A stretch of 52,848 bases of DNA from Fodinibius sp051746985 (GTDB lineage Bacteria > Bacteroidota > Rhodothermia > Balneolales > Balneolaceae), in NCBI GenBank assembly GCA_051746985.1, contig JBNJFP010000019.1:1-52848 (forward strand), written 5' to 3'. Shown piece after piece: positions 26,817 through 35,719 of the stretch. Numbering within the stretch: the stretch's first letter is position 1; every line of letters starts with the position of its first letter. A program made the position numbers and the translations under genes. Below the pieces are notes generated by a model, which saw only the letters and a program-made list of their open reading frames with translations, was not told the DNA's origin and did no database searches.

Positions 26817-27875
26817 CTAACCGATGATCCGTTTGATCATCAGGAGAAGGATCGTCGAGGGGTCCATCTTGGTGAAGCCTTTCGATGCTCGATCGGCATC
26901 CAAGAGTGCTTCAAATATTCTGGGCATCTCGGCCAGTTGAAAAGCTGAGGCGTCTTTCCAAAGTTTGTTGAAGTACCAACTGTTATTGATACCTAAGGTA
27001 TTTTGAACTTGTTTTTTGGAATTACCCTGTCCAGCTAACCACCGAATTTGCCAGATGTTTGAAAACACATTGTAAAAGAACCCCACGGAACGAATAATTT
27101 CTCCCGTGTTCGCTTTAGAGTGTTGCAACATCTGTTCCGCGATAAACAGGGCCTCATCCAAATTTCGCGAAAATATGGCGTCTTTGAGCTCAAACACCGA
27201 ATATTCGCGGTAAAGGCCGATTATTTTTTTAATTTCGCTCTCTGTGATGGTATCTGAAGTGTCCACAAAAGTACACACTTTATCTATTTCTGTGGACAGT
27301 AACTGCAAACTGTTACCCACATACTGTGCCAGCATTTGGGCGGCCGGCGGCTCTATCTTTTTGCTATGATGCTTCTTAGCCCAACTTATAATCCAATCAG
27401 GCAGGCGGTAGTCGGGCACTTCTTCAAATTCGTAAAAACCTGAATGCTTTTTAAATGCTTTGCCAATCTTTGAACGACCGTGAGGCTTTTTCGTATCAAT
27501 ACAAACAAATAGTGTGGTAGGGTTGGGTTGCTCCAGGTAGGGAATCAAATCATTGACTTCTCCCTGGTATCCTTCAGCTTGTGCACCATACCCTGCCAGT
27601 TCTTTAAAGTCACGTAGAATAACCACGCGCTGCTCGGCCATCATCGGATAGCTGCGAATGATCGAGAGCACTTTCTCGGGCGTCACATCGCGTCCATAAA
27701 GCAAATCAAAGTTAAAATCCTTCTGGTCATCGGGAATTAGGCCTTCGACCACTTCCTGCAGCTTATCCAGAAAGAACTCCTCTTCCCCATAAAAAAAATA
27801 TACGGGCTTCCGCTTTTCTGAATGAAGCTCATCCAGAATTTCAGAATAGAGTTCTATACTGGTTTTTTTAGCCAT
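26817..27875 (-). CDS. holA: DNA polymerase III subunit delta
   Basis: A protein of 352 residues with HolA features: KPVYFFYGEEEFFLDKLQEVV at the N-terminus, then VVILRDFKEL, FVCIDTKKPHGRSKIGKAF, and a C-terminal helical part with SVFELKDAIFSRNLDEAL. Delta is the wrench of the clamp loader and opens the beta sliding clamp during replication. Family sequences are divergent, but the order of segments and the length agree. It lies upstream of the ECF sigma gene and downstream of asnS on the same strand, with a TCAG repeat between it and asnS. Confidence 0.88.
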   Translation of the reverse strand: MAKKTSIELYSEILDELHSEKRKPVYFFYGEEEFFLDKLQEVVEGLIPDDQKDFNFDLLYGRDVTPEKVLSIIRSYPMMAEQRVVILRDFKELAGYGAQAEGYQGEVNDLIPYLEQPNPTTLFVCIDTKKPHGRSKIGKAFKKHSGFYEFEEVPDYRLPDWIISWAKKHHSKKIEPPAAQMLAQYVGNSLQLLSTEIDKVCTFVDTSDTITESEIKKIIGLYREYSVFELKDAIFSRNLDEALFIAEQMLQHSKANTGEIIRSVGFFYNVFSNIWQIRWLAGQGNSKKQVQNTLGINNSWYFNKLWKDASAFQLAEMPRIFEALLDADRASKGFTKMDPSTILLLMIKRIIG

Positions 27876-27886
27876 TTTCTAAGCTT

Positions 27887-27914
27887 TCAGGTGTCAGCCG
27901 TCAGTGCTCAGCAA
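27887..27914. repeat. Heptamer microrepeat TCAGNNN x4
   Basis: TCAG recurs four times at exactly seven-base spacing (27887, 27894, 27901, 27908), with variable three-base spacers GTG, CCG, TGC and CAA. It lies in the 78-base gap between asnS and holA. It could be an extragenic repeat or a remnant of one. Confidence 0.6.
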
Positions 27915-27953
27915 AATCTATGAAAACTGAGTACTTAAAACTAGTAGCTAAGA

Positions 27954-29450
27954 TTAAGGTGTTAAACGTCCCATCATTCTTGGGAAGGGAATGGTTTCGC
28001 GGACGTGATCCAAACCACAGAGCCAAGCTACCGTTCGCTCTAATCCCAAGCCAAAGCCGGAGTGCGGTACCGATCCGTATTGACGCAGATCAATGTACCA
28101 CTGAAAGACATCTTCCGGGAGATTATGCTCGGCAATACGTTTTTTCAATGTTTCCAAGTCATCCTCACGCTCACTGCCACCAATAATTTCACCGTATCCC
28201 TCGGGAGCCAGCATATCACAGGCCAGTGCCAGTTTTTCATCTTCGGGATCACGTTTCATGTAAAAGGCCTTAATTTCGGCGGGATACCGATGCACTAAAA
28301 TGGGCGTATCATATTTCATCGTCAGCAAGGTTTCATCACTGCCGCCAAAGTCTTCGCCCCACTCAAAATTGAGCGCAGATTCTCTCCAATCGGGGATATT
28401 TCGCAAGTCTTCTTCAATCCCATCCAATCGCTTACCAATCTCTATAACACGCTCATCAATCTGCGCTTTTCGCCATTTTTTAGCTTGTCCACGTTCTTTC
28501 TCAATCTCCTCTCGCTCTTCTTTAAGCTCTTCCGTTTCCTGCTTGCGATCCTTCACCATCTGATCGAGCATAGCGGCCATATCGTCGCTCTGAAGCTGTT
28601 CAACCGCCTCAGTATATGATATTCGGGGAAAGCCCTCTTCTACCGTCTTACGCAGCTTAGAAGTATCACGTTCCAATGTTTCAAGCTCTTTGGGACGACG
28701 ATCGAGTACTCGTTTAACAATGAATTTGATGAAATCCTCTGCCAAATCCATGTTCATATTCAGATCATAAAACGCCATCTCTGGCTCAATCATCCAGAAC
28801 TCGGTCAAGTGTCGACGCGTTTTACTTTTTTCGGCTCTGAACGTCGGTCCAAAGGTATAAATCAATCCGTGTGCCATAGCCATCGCTTCGCCATACAGCT
28901 GACCGGATTGGGTCAAATAAGCCTGCTCTTCAAAATATTCGGTTTCAAAAAGATTGGTTGTTCCCTCGGCAGCATTGCCGGTAAAAATGGGTGCATCCAT
29001 CTGCACAAAACCGCGCTCCTGGAAAAAGGTGTGAATAGCGTAAATAATTTCGTTGCGCACGCGCATGGCCGCCCACTGCTTTTGACTGCGCAACCACAGG
29101 TGACGGTTTTCCATCAAGAACTCAACGCCGTGCTCTTTGGGCGTAATGGGATAATCTTCTGCAACCTGGTAGATCTTGAGATCAGTAACCTGTAGCTCAT
29201 GTCCGCCAATACTGCGCTCATCCTCAACCACTTTTCCTGTAATTTCAAGTGAGGTTTCTTGGCGCAGTGCTTCGGTTTGTTCCCAAGCTTCCTCGCTAAC
29301 AGCATCTTGCGCGACAACACACTGACAAATTCCCGACCCGTCGCGCATTTCAACAAAATAGAGGCTTCCACTGCTTCGGTAGTTATAGACCCACCCTTTT
29401 AGGGTTACTTCTTCATCAACGTGATCAGACAAATTGCTGATATAAACCAT
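27954..29450 (-). CDS. asnS: Asparagine--tRNA ligase with a charged coiled-coil insertion
   Basis: A class IIb synthetase of 498 residues. An N-terminal OB fold (about 15-95, VTLKGWVYNYRSSGSLYF) binds the anticodon. The catalytic core has motif 2 GPTFRAEKSKTRRHLTEFW (201-219) and motif 3 GFGLGLERTVAW (465-476), followed by GLDHVRETIPFPR. The ending with RETIPFPR favours AsnRS over AspRS. An insertion at about 290-361 is very rich in Glu, Lys and Arg, predicted to form a coiled coil, and makes the protein longer than common AsnRS (430-460 residues). It charges tRNA-Asn in the cytoplasm. Confidence 0.9.
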   Translation of the reverse strand: MVYISNLSDHVDEEVTLKGWVYNYRSSGSLYFVEMRDGSGICQCVVAQDAVSEEAWEQTEALRQETSLEITGKVVEDERSIGGHELQVTDLKIYQVAEDYPITPKEHGVEFLMENRHLWLRSQKQWAAMRVRNEIIYAIHTFFQERGFVQMDAPIFTGNAAEGTTNLFETEYFEEQAYLTQSGQLYGEAMAMAHGLIYTFGPTFRAEKSKTRRHLTEFWMIEPEMAFYDLNMNMDLAEDFIKFIVKRVLDRRPKELETLERDTSKLRKTVEEGFPRISYTEAVEQLQSDDMAAMLDQMVKDRKQETEELKEEREEIEKERGQAKKWRKAQIDERVIEIGKRLDGIEEDLRNIPDWRESALNFEWGEDFGGSDETLLTMKYDTPILVHRYPAEIKAFYMKRDPEDEKLALACDMLAPEGYGEIIGGSEREDDLETLKKRIAEHNLPEDVFQWYIDLRQYGSVPHSGFGLGLERTVAWLCGLDHVRETIPFPRMMGRLTP

Positions 29451-29540
29451 GCTTCAACGAATAATTTTGTTAATACTTTTGGATAAAATAGTGCCCTCGA
29501 AACTAATCATTTCTGATCAGACTCGAAACGAAAATTCCTA

Positions 29541-30806
29541 TCATTCAGGCAGTAGCAAAGCTTCAGAAAATAAATCATTATCAAAGAAATCATGGGCAAA
29601 ATCCTGAACTTCATCAGCCTCGACTGCATCAATCTTTTCCTGCAGCTCATCAAGAGTGACAAAACGGTCAAAATAGATTTCGCTCTTAGCTAAACGCGAC
29701 ATGCGATTGCTCATACTTTCAACCGAAAGCATTAACTTACCTTTGAGCTGGGCTTTAGCCTCAGACAGTTCCTTTTTGGGGATTGGATTTTGCTTAAGCT
29801 TATCCAATTCCGTTTCAATCAGCTCCCGAACATGATCCACATAATCCTTATCCGTACCTACGTAAATACCATACAAACCGGTATCACTATACGACTGATT
29901 AAAGGATGTAATAGTATAACAGTAGCCATATTTCTCCCTTACATTTTGATGTAATCGAGAGCTCATTCCGCCCCCCAACACCGTATTGGCAAGCAACAAC
30001 CGATATTTATCTTCATGGTCATAATGTAATCCACGGCGGCCAGTTATCAGATGCGTCTGCTCGATCGGCTTGGTTAACTCCAAATCACTGACTTCATAAT
30101 CGGGGAGCGGGGGATTTTCATCAACTGTTTCTTTCGGCTCTACTTCACTGAAATAATCTTGAACAAGCTCAACTACTCTCTCGTGATCAACATTACCTGC
30201 CACCGATACTAAAAGATTACCGGGCTGATAGCGCTCACCCATATAGTCGTACAGATCCTGTCGCTCAAACGATGAGACTGTATCTTCGAAACCCAGCGTT
30301 GAATTACCCAGCGGATGCCCCTTGAAAACCTGTCCGCTAAACTGCTCAAACAAATAGTCATTGGGACTATCACGGTACATTTTCATTTCTTCAATAACAA
30401 CTTTCTTCTCCTTTTCTATCTCATCCTCGGGAAATGAAGGATGCAGAACCATATCCGAAAGCACATCCAATGCCCGTTCTAGCTGTGTATTTAGGCAGCG
30501 TGAGTAATAGCAGGTATATTCTGATGATGTAAAAGCATTCAAATATCCGCCGACCGATTCCATACTCATAGCAATATCCAACGACGAACGATTGTCTGTT
30601 CCCTTGAATAGCATGTGCTCTAAAAAGTGAGTCACTCCAGCCATATTATGGGTTTCATTTCGACTACCTGTCTTCGCCCAAATGCCAACGGCTACACTTT
30701 TAACGCTATCAACATGTTCAGTAACGATTTTAAGTCCGCTGTTTAAAGTTGTTTTATTTACAAAATCAATTTCTTTCATATTCTCCGTAATACTCATTCG
30801 AAACAT
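29541..30806 (-). CDS. M16 family metallopeptidase (processing-peptidase-like)
   Basis: A protein of 421 residues with the inverted zinc motif HFLEHMLFKGT (HxxEH) and the downstream Glu in the segment EKEKKVVIEEMKMY. YYSRCLNTQLERALDVLSDM and GGGMSSRLHQNVREKYGYCYTI fit the YmxG/MlpA-type bacterial processing peptidases. These enzymes degrade or trim peptides. It lies downstream of pnp, as in Bacillus where mlpA follows pnpA, which supports the assignment. The start could be ATG 30806 or the ATG three codons later (30797). It is separated from pnp by a terminator, so it may have its own promoter. Confidence 0.9.
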   Translation of the reverse strand: MFRMSITENMKEIDFVNKTTLNSGLKIVTEHVDSVKSVAVGIWAKTGSRNETHNMAGVTHFLEHMLFKGTDNRSSLDIAMSMESVGGYLNAFTSSEYTCYYSRCLNTQLERALDVLSDMVLHPSFPEDEIEKEKKVVIEEMKMYRDSPNDYLFEQFSGQVFKGHPLGNSTLGFEDTVSSFERQDLYDYMGERYQPGNLLVSVAGNVDHERVVELVQDYFSEVEPKETVDENPPLPDYEVSDLELTKPIEQTHLITGRRGLHYDHEDKYRLLLANTVLGGGMSSRLHQNVREKYGYCYTITSFNQSYSDTGLYGIYVGTDKDYVDHVRELIETELDKLKQNPIPKKELSEAKAQLKGKLMLSVESMSNRMSRLAKSEIYFDRFVTLDELQEKIDAVEADEVQDFAHDFFDNDLFSEALLLPE

Positions 30807-30860
30807 TAATTATTTGTCACCAGTTAACAATAAATAGCCCCAATTAACTAATAGCCAATT

Positions 30861-30896
30861 AAAAAATAAAACGCCATCCCGAAAGTCGAGATGGCG
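30861..30896 (-). terminator. Intrinsic terminator after pnp
   Basis: On the minus strand CGCCATC (30896-30890) pairs with GATGGCG (30878-30872), with an inner CG-actttCG pairing, and runs into TTTTATTTTTT. It lies 36 bases after the pnp stop. Confidence 0.8.
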
Positions 30897-30931
30897 CAAA
30901 TGTACAAGTTATTTGTGAAGATCTGATAAGC

Positions 30932-33052
30932 TTAGTTATCGTCTCCGTCTTTTGGAATCAGCGCTTTTCGTGAGAGACGAAGTTTTCCTCCGTGTTCAAC
31001 TTTTAGCAGCTTTACTTCGAGCTCATCACCCACAGAAAGCACATCACTTACATTGTCAACATGCGAGTGATTGATTTCTGAGACGTGGAGCAATCCATCC
31101 TTGCCGGGCACAATTTCAACAAAAGCGCCATAATCCTTGATCGCTTTCACCGTGCCTTGGTAGGTTGCCCCTTCATCGAGGTGACCTACAATGCCTTGGA
31201 TACGTTTCTTAGCTTCTTCTGCATTCGACAACTGATCAGCACTGATAGTAATTTTTCCTTTACCGCGTTCTTCATCTTCTTCAACCCAAATTTCGGTATT
31301 GGTTTCTTTCTGAAGAGTCTGAATAACTTTACCACCGGGCCCAATAACAGATCCGATATCATCTGCTTCAATCTCCATCTTAACAAACTGTGGAGCAAAT
31401 TCGGAAATCTGTTCTCTAGGCTCAGAAATAGTTTCAGCCATTTTATCAAGGATGTGAAGTCGCCCCTTTCTTGCTTGTTCAAGTGCTTCTTCAAGCTTCT
31501 CAAAAGAGATTCCGCTCACTTTCATATCCATTTGACAGGCCGTAATACCGTCACGGCTTCCTGCTGTTTTGAAGTCCATGTCGCCCATAAAGTCTTCTTC
31601 GCCACGGATATCAGAAAGCACAACTTCATTATCATCTCCAACAATCATTCCCATTGCAATTCCAGCAACAGGCTTTTTGAGAGGAACACCAGCATCCATA
31701 AGTGCCATTGAACCACCACAAACAGAAGCCATGGAAGACGAACCGTTGGATTCAGTAATATCAGAAATTACCCGAATCACATATCCAAACTCATCAAAAG
31801 AAGGCATTAACTTACTAATTGCACTTTCAGCCAAGTGTCCGTGCCCTTTTTCTCTTCGACCGGGACCCCGCATAAAACCAGCTTCACCAACACTAAAGTT
31901 CGGGAAGTTGTAATGGAGGAAAAACTTCTTGTCTTCTTCAGTAAGCAGGGTATCAACAGCTTGAGCATCTTTTTGTGTACCCAGTGTTACCGAAACCAAG
32001 GCCTGTGTTTCGCCACGAGTAAAGATGGCTGATCCATGCGTACGAGCCAAGTAATCTACCTGTGTCCAAATATCACGGATATCTTCCGGAGAACGTCCAT
32101 CAATACGTTTCTTTTTCTCAAGAATCATATTGCGAAGTTCCTCCTTCTCAATCTTGCTGAGGATATCCTTGATCGTACCACCTTCGTCAGCGTATTCTTC
32201 CGTTTCCGTAAGCTCTTCAACGACACTGTCTTTAATTTCTTGAAGGCCTTTGCTGTACTTTTCCTTGCCAAGTCCAACATTCACATGCTCACGGATACGT
32301 TCATCAGCAAGTTCATGTACTTTCGACTTAAGATCCTCATCAACAGGTTCTGGTTCAAACTCACGCTTTTCTTTACCGAATTCTTCACGAAGTTCTTCCT
32401 GAAATTCACAGAGCTTTTGGATAGATTTGTGAGCTTCTTTTATCGCCTCGAGCATATCTTCTTCTGAAATCTCTTCCATCTCACCTTCCATCATGATAAC
32501 GCTCTCTGCAGTACCACCGATAATCATATCGATGTCGCTGTCTTTCATCTCACTGATGGTAGGGTTAATAATAAATTCACCATCAACGCGCCCTACACGA
32601 ACTTCGGCAATAGGTCCAGCAAAAGGTACATCAGAAATATGCAATGCAGCAGACGCTCCAACTCCACCGAGAACATCTCCATTGTGTTCCCCATCAGAAG
32701 AAAGCACTTTACAAACAATCTGGGTATCAAAATTATATCCATCCGGAAAAAGTGGGCGAAGACTTCGATCAATCAAACGACTGGAAAGCACTTCTTTGTC
32801 ATTAGGTCGCCCTTCTCGTTTGATGAATCCGCCGGGAAATTTACCACCGGCCGAAAAACTTTCACGCAAATCTACGGTTAAGGGAAAAAACGGTTTATCC
32901 GTGGGTTCTTTTGAACTTACTGCAGTACATAGTACCATGGTGTCGCCCATGCGAACAACAACTGCACCATCGGCCTGTTTGGCAATACGGCCGGTTTCAA
33001 CAGATAACGTTTTACCTGGTGCAAATTCTATACTTTTAAAATCTTCTTTCAT
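30932..33052 (-). CDS. pnp: Polyribonucleotide nucleotidyltransferase (PNPase)
   Basis: A protein of 706 residues with two RNase PH domains (the first opening GKTLSVETGRIAKQADGAVVV, the second near IDGRSPEDIRDI and FTRGETQALVSVTLG). A KH domain (IEADDIGSVIGPGGKVIQTLQ) and a C-terminal S1 domain (GTVKAIKDYGAFVEIVPGKDGLLHVSEI) follow. The enzyme degrades RNA 3' to 5' with phosphate and can add tails; it works in the degradosome. Length is normal. It follows rpsO after a terminator, the same arrangement as in E. coli, and has a hairpin in its leader. Confidence 0.97.
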   Translation of the reverse strand: MKEDFKSIEFAPGKTLSVETGRIAKQADGAVVVRMGDTMVLCTAVSSKEPTDKPFFPLTVDLRESFSAGGKFPGGFIKREGRPNDKEVLSSRLIDRSLRPLFPDGYNFDTQIVCKVLSSDGEHNGDVLGGVGASAALHISDVPFAGPIAEVRVGRVDGEFIINPTISEMKDSDIDMIIGGTAESVIMMEGEMEEISEEDMLEAIKEAHKSIQKLCEFQEELREEFGKEKREFEPEPVDEDLKSKVHELADERIREHVNVGLGKEKYSKGLQEIKDSVVEELTETEEYADEGGTIKDILSKIEKEELRNMILEKKKRIDGRSPEDIRDIWTQVDYLARTHGSAIFTRGETQALVSVTLGTQKDAQAVDTLLTEEDKKFFLHYNFPNFSVGEAGFMRGPGRREKGHGHLAESAISKLMPSFDEFGYVIRVISDITESNGSSSMASVCGGSMALMDAGVPLKKPVAGIAMGMIVGDDNEVVLSDIRGEEDFMGDMDFKTAGSRDGITACQMDMKVSGISFEKLEEALEQARKGRLHILDKMAETISEPREQISEFAPQFVKMEIEADDIGSVIGPGGKVIQTLQKETNTEIWVEEDEERGKGKITISADQLSNAEEAKKRIQGIVGHLDEGATYQGTVKAIKDYGAFVEIVPGKDGLLHVSEINHSHVDNVSDVLSVGDELEVKLLKVEHGGKLRLSRKALIPKDGDDN

Positions 33053-33087
33053 CGTAATATTGTCTTCTTTTCAAATTTAAAATAAAC

Positions 33088-33121
33088 AACAAAGTTTTCT
33101 ACAGAGATGAAGAACTTTGTT
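33088..33121 (-). promoter_or_regulatory. Hairpin in the pnp leader
   Basis: AACAAAGTT (33121-33113 on the minus strand) pairs perfectly with AACTTTGTT (33096-33088) over nine bases around a 16-base loop. It ends 35 bases before the pnp start codon. In E. coli a leader hairpin cut by RNase III mediates pnp autocontrol; a similar role here is inference. Confidence 0.5.
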
Positions 33122-33178
33122 TAATCAATTATTTATGCAGGAAGGGAAACTACTATTAATAGGCAGTTTATAAATCAC

Positions 33179-33208
33179 AAAAAGGCACGTTCGTTAAAAC
33201 GCGCCTTT
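33179..33208 (-). terminator. Intrinsic terminator between rpsO and pnp
   Basis: On the minus strand AAAGGCGCGTT (33208-33198) pairs with AACGTGCCTTT (33191-33181) with one G-T pair, around TTAACG, then T5. It begins only eight bases after the rpsO stop. It would limit readthrough into pnp, as the t1 terminator does in E. coli. Confidence 0.8.
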
Positions 33209-33215
33209 CTATTCT

Positions 33216-33485
33216 TTACTTACGAATTCCTAAATCTTTGATAAGCTCACGATATTTTTCAATATCGTTGTCTCTTAGGTAATCCAATAGCTTTCTTCTT
33301 TTCCCTACCAATTTTAACAATCCTCTTCGAGAATGATGATCTTGCGAATTCTCCTGGATATGATCCGTTAAGTCGTTAATACGCTCAGTAAGTATTGCGA
33401 TCTGAGCTTCAGTAGATCCGGTATTTTCTTTTGACCCACCATATTTTTCAACAAGTTCTTGCTTTCGCTCTTTTGTTATGGCCAT
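33216..33485 (-). CDS. rpsO: 30S ribosomal protein S15
   Basis: An 89-residue protein of normal length with the S15 signature: GSTEAQIAILTERINDLTDHI, then DHHSRRGLLKLVGKRRKLLDYL. It binds 16S rRNA in the platform of the small subunit and nucleates its assembly. It has its own strong promoter inside the end of ribF, and a terminator right behind it, so it can be expressed independently of the rest of the cluster. Confidence 0.98.
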   Translation of the reverse strand: MAITKERKQELVEKYGGSKENTGSTEAQIAILTERINDLTDHIQENSQDHHSRRGLLKLVGKRRKLLDYLRDNDIEKYRELIKDLGIRK

Positions 33486-33545
33486 GTGTTAATTAAATTC
33501 TTTTTGTCTTTTCTACAACTTTATAAACGTTCATTTATTAGCGAA

Positions 33546-33577
33546 CAAAGATAAGCCTTCACGCTGTATTTTGCAAT
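33546..33577 (-). promoter_or_regulatory. rpsO promoter, Bacteroidota -33/-7 type
   Basis: On the minus strand ATTG (33577-33574), a 20-base spacer, then TATCTTTG (33553-33546). The layout matches that upstream of rimP. It lies just after the ribF stop and gives a leader of about 55 bases for rpsO. Confidence 0.7.
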
Positions 33578-33579
33578 AT

Positions 33580-34515
33580 TTAATGGCTCGATAGTATTTG
33601 CATAGACTCCCTTTTATCCTTCTCAAGCTGTTCAACCAAATCGTCTTTGCTGTTGAACTTTTTCTCGTCCCTAATGCGCTTATAAAATCGCACCTGAATT
33701 TCCTTTCCATAAATGTCATCATTAAAATGGAACAGATTCACTTCCAAAGTTCGCTTGTTTCCATCAAAAGTAGGTCGGGTGCCAATATTCATCATCCCAT
33801 CTACCCAGCGACTGTTAATGCGTACTTTTACCGCATAAACCCCTGCTTTAGGGATAATTTTATTTAAGTGCTCGGGCTTGATGTTGGCCGTCGGAAATCC
33901 AATCTCCCTACCCCTTTTATCACCGTGAACAACGGTACCATTTAACCGGTAAGGACGCTGCAAAAATTCCGCCGCCTGTTCTACATTTCCCTCTTCACTA
34001 ATTGCCGTACGAATAGCCGAACTACTCACTGTTAGTTTGCCCACCTCTCGTTTTGAAACCACATAGGAATCAAAACCAAGCTCCTTACCAAGTTTCTCAA
34101 TGGTTTCTATGGTACCCTCGCGATTGCGTCCGAAATGATGATCATAGCCAATAACAAATTCACTAACCCCCATTTTTTTGTGGATGATTTCGCGAATAAA
34201 CTCTTCTGATGTGAGTAGCGAGAAATCGCGATCAAAAGGAATCACAACCATTCGGTCGATACCAAGTTCCTCAAGAATCTCACACCGTTCCTGCAACGTT
34301 GTCAATAGCTTTATGCCATCATCCCCCGGATTGATAATATCCCTTGGGTGCGGATCAAAGGTAACTAACACACTACGGGCATTACGTTCATTGGCCTTAG
34401 CAACGACAGTATCAACAATGGCACGGTGACCAGCATGAACCCCGTCGAAAGTCCCCACCGTAAGCACAGTGTTCTCTTCGTGTTCGACGTTATCCAAAAA
34501 AACAAGTTCAGACAT
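33580..34515 (-). CDS. ribF: Bifunctional riboflavin kinase/FAD synthetase
   Basis: A protein of 311 residues. The N-terminal FAD synthetase domain has VGTFDGVHAGHRAIVD (nucleotidyl-transferase HxGH-type motif) and VIGYDHHFGRNREG. The C-terminal riboflavin kinase domain has NGTVVHGDKRGREIGFPTANI and the ending GKEIQVRFYKRIRDEKKF. It converts riboflavin to FMN and FAD. Its place between truB and rpsO is common in Bacteroidota and Firmicutes. It starts 26 bases after the stop of truB. Confidence 0.96.
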   Translation of the reverse strand: MSELVFLDNVEHEENTVLTVGTFDGVHAGHRAIVDTVVAKANERNARSVLVTFDPHPRDIINPGDDGIKLLTTLQERCEILEELGIDRMVVIPFDRDFSLLTSEEFIREIIHKKMGVSEFVIGYDHHFGRNREGTIETIEKLGKELGFDSYVVSKREVGKLTVSSSAIRTAISEEGNVEQAAEFLQRPYRLNGTVVHGDKRGREIGFPTANIKPEHLNKIIPKAGVYAVKVRINSRWVDGMMNIGTRPTFDGNKRTLEVNLFHFNDDIYGKEIQVRFYKRIRDEKKFNSKDDLVEQLEKDKRESMQILSSH

Positions 34516-34541
34516 TGGTGCAATAAATTTGGTGACTTTAA

Positions 34542-35303
34542 TTAATGGGTCTCAATCTGTGATGCATAATCCTCAATAGAAAAAATTTCTTCCATTTTGG
34601 CAACCGTCAACGCCTCTTCATTTTTGTAATTGCCAATTGCCGTGCGCTGCAGCCCAATAAGATGTCCGGCGCTATCTAAAGACGTTGCCAAATCATCAGC
34701 CAGCGTACGAATGTACGTGCCCTTGGTACACTTAACACGTAACTTTAACCGGGGCAGATTGCATTCCAATATTTCAGTTTCTTTGATAATTACCTGTCTC
34801 GGTTTCCGCTTTACGGTCTTTCCCTTGCGGGCCAATTTATACAGCGCTTTCCCCTTGTGTTTCAAAGCCGAATACATGGGCGGGATCTGAATTATTTGTC
34901 CCGAGAATTTTTCAGCAAGTACCTCATCAATCTTCTTTTTTGTGATATGGTGAAAAGGTGCCCGTTTGTTGGGTGTGGTTTCGGCATCGAGGCTGGGCGT
35001 AGAGGAACCAAAAATAATTTCGGCAATATATTCCTTGTCGGCTTCTTGAAATGCTGAAACAGTACGGGTACCCTTTCCCACACATAGAATAAGCAAACCG
35101 GTAGCCATTGGATCAAGGGTACCGGCATGACCTATTTTACGGATGTCGGTGCATTTTCGAAGAAATTTAACGACCTGAAAACTGCTCCAGCCTTTAGGCT
35201 TGTTGACCAGGAAAGCAGCCCCATTTTTATAATCAAAATCTGGATGAGGCCGATTATTTGTCGAAAAAATTGGCAATTCTTCCAGCGGAATAGCTTTCGC
35301 CAT
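34542..35303 (-). CDS. truB: tRNA pseudouridine-55 synthase
   Basis: A protein of 253 residues with the TruB core: NKPKGWSSFQVV, GHAGTLDPMATGLLILCVG (catalytic Asp), and KGTYIRTLADDLA. It isomerises U55 in the T loop of tRNAs. I choose ATG 35303; a TTG at 35309 in the same frame would add two residues. It begins eight bases after the rbfA stop, so the two are cotranscribed. Confidence 0.96.
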   Translation of the reverse strand: MAKAIPLEELPIFSTNNRPHPDFDYKNGAAFLVNKPKGWSSFQVVKFLRKCTDIRKIGHAGTLDPMATGLLILCVGKGTRTVSAFQEADKEYIAEIIFGSSTPSLDAETTPNKRAPFHHITKKKIDEVLAEKFSGQIIQIPPMYSALKHKGKALYKLARKGKTVKRKPRQVIIKETEILECNLPRLKLRVKCTKGTYIRTLADDLATSLDSAGHLIGLQRTAIGNYKNEEALTVAKMEEIFSIEDYASQIETH

Positions 35304-35311
35304 GGACAACC

Positions 35312-35692
35312 CTACTCCTCATCGTCTGTGCCAGACTCCCTTTGCTGACGTTCTTTGTGAATCTTTTGAAACAGCTTCTCCATTTTTTCAACATGTTCTG
35401 CTGTTTTATCATTGATAAAATGGAGCTCGGGAATGCGGCGAACCTGGTGACGTATTTTCGATGCCAATTCTTTTCGGATAGCTGTATTTTGCTCCTCCAA
35501 ATAGGCAAAAATAGCATCTTCATCTTTCCCCGGGGCATACACGCTCAAAAGCACTTTCGAGATAAGCAGATCGGGCGTTATATCCACTTTTGTAACCGTA
35601 ATGAAAGATCCGCTGGGCTGATATCCTTTTTGGATTATCTCACCCAAGTCTCGCTTTATGACGGCTCCCAGACGTTCTGTACGAATACTCAT
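35312..35692 (-). CDS. rbfA: Ribosome-binding factor A
   Basis: A protein of 126 residues with the RbfA KH-like fold: RTERLGAVIKRDLGEIIQKG at the start, VTKVDITPDLLISKVLLSVY, and RKIRHQVRRIPELHFIND-type ending (seen as IRHQVRRIPELHFIND). It helps mature the 5' end of 16S rRNA and the small subunit. The tail after about residue 105 is polar and charged. It lies 27 bases after infB and eight before truB. Confidence 0.95.
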   Translation of the reverse strand: MSIRTERLGAVIKRDLGEIIQKGYQPSGSFITVTKVDITPDLLISKVLLSVYAPGKDEDAIFAYLEEQNTAIRKELASKIRHQVRRIPELHFINDKTAEHVEKMEKLFQKIHKERQQRESGTDDEE

Positions 35693-35719
35693 ATCCGTAA
35701 AATTTAAAGATTTATACGA

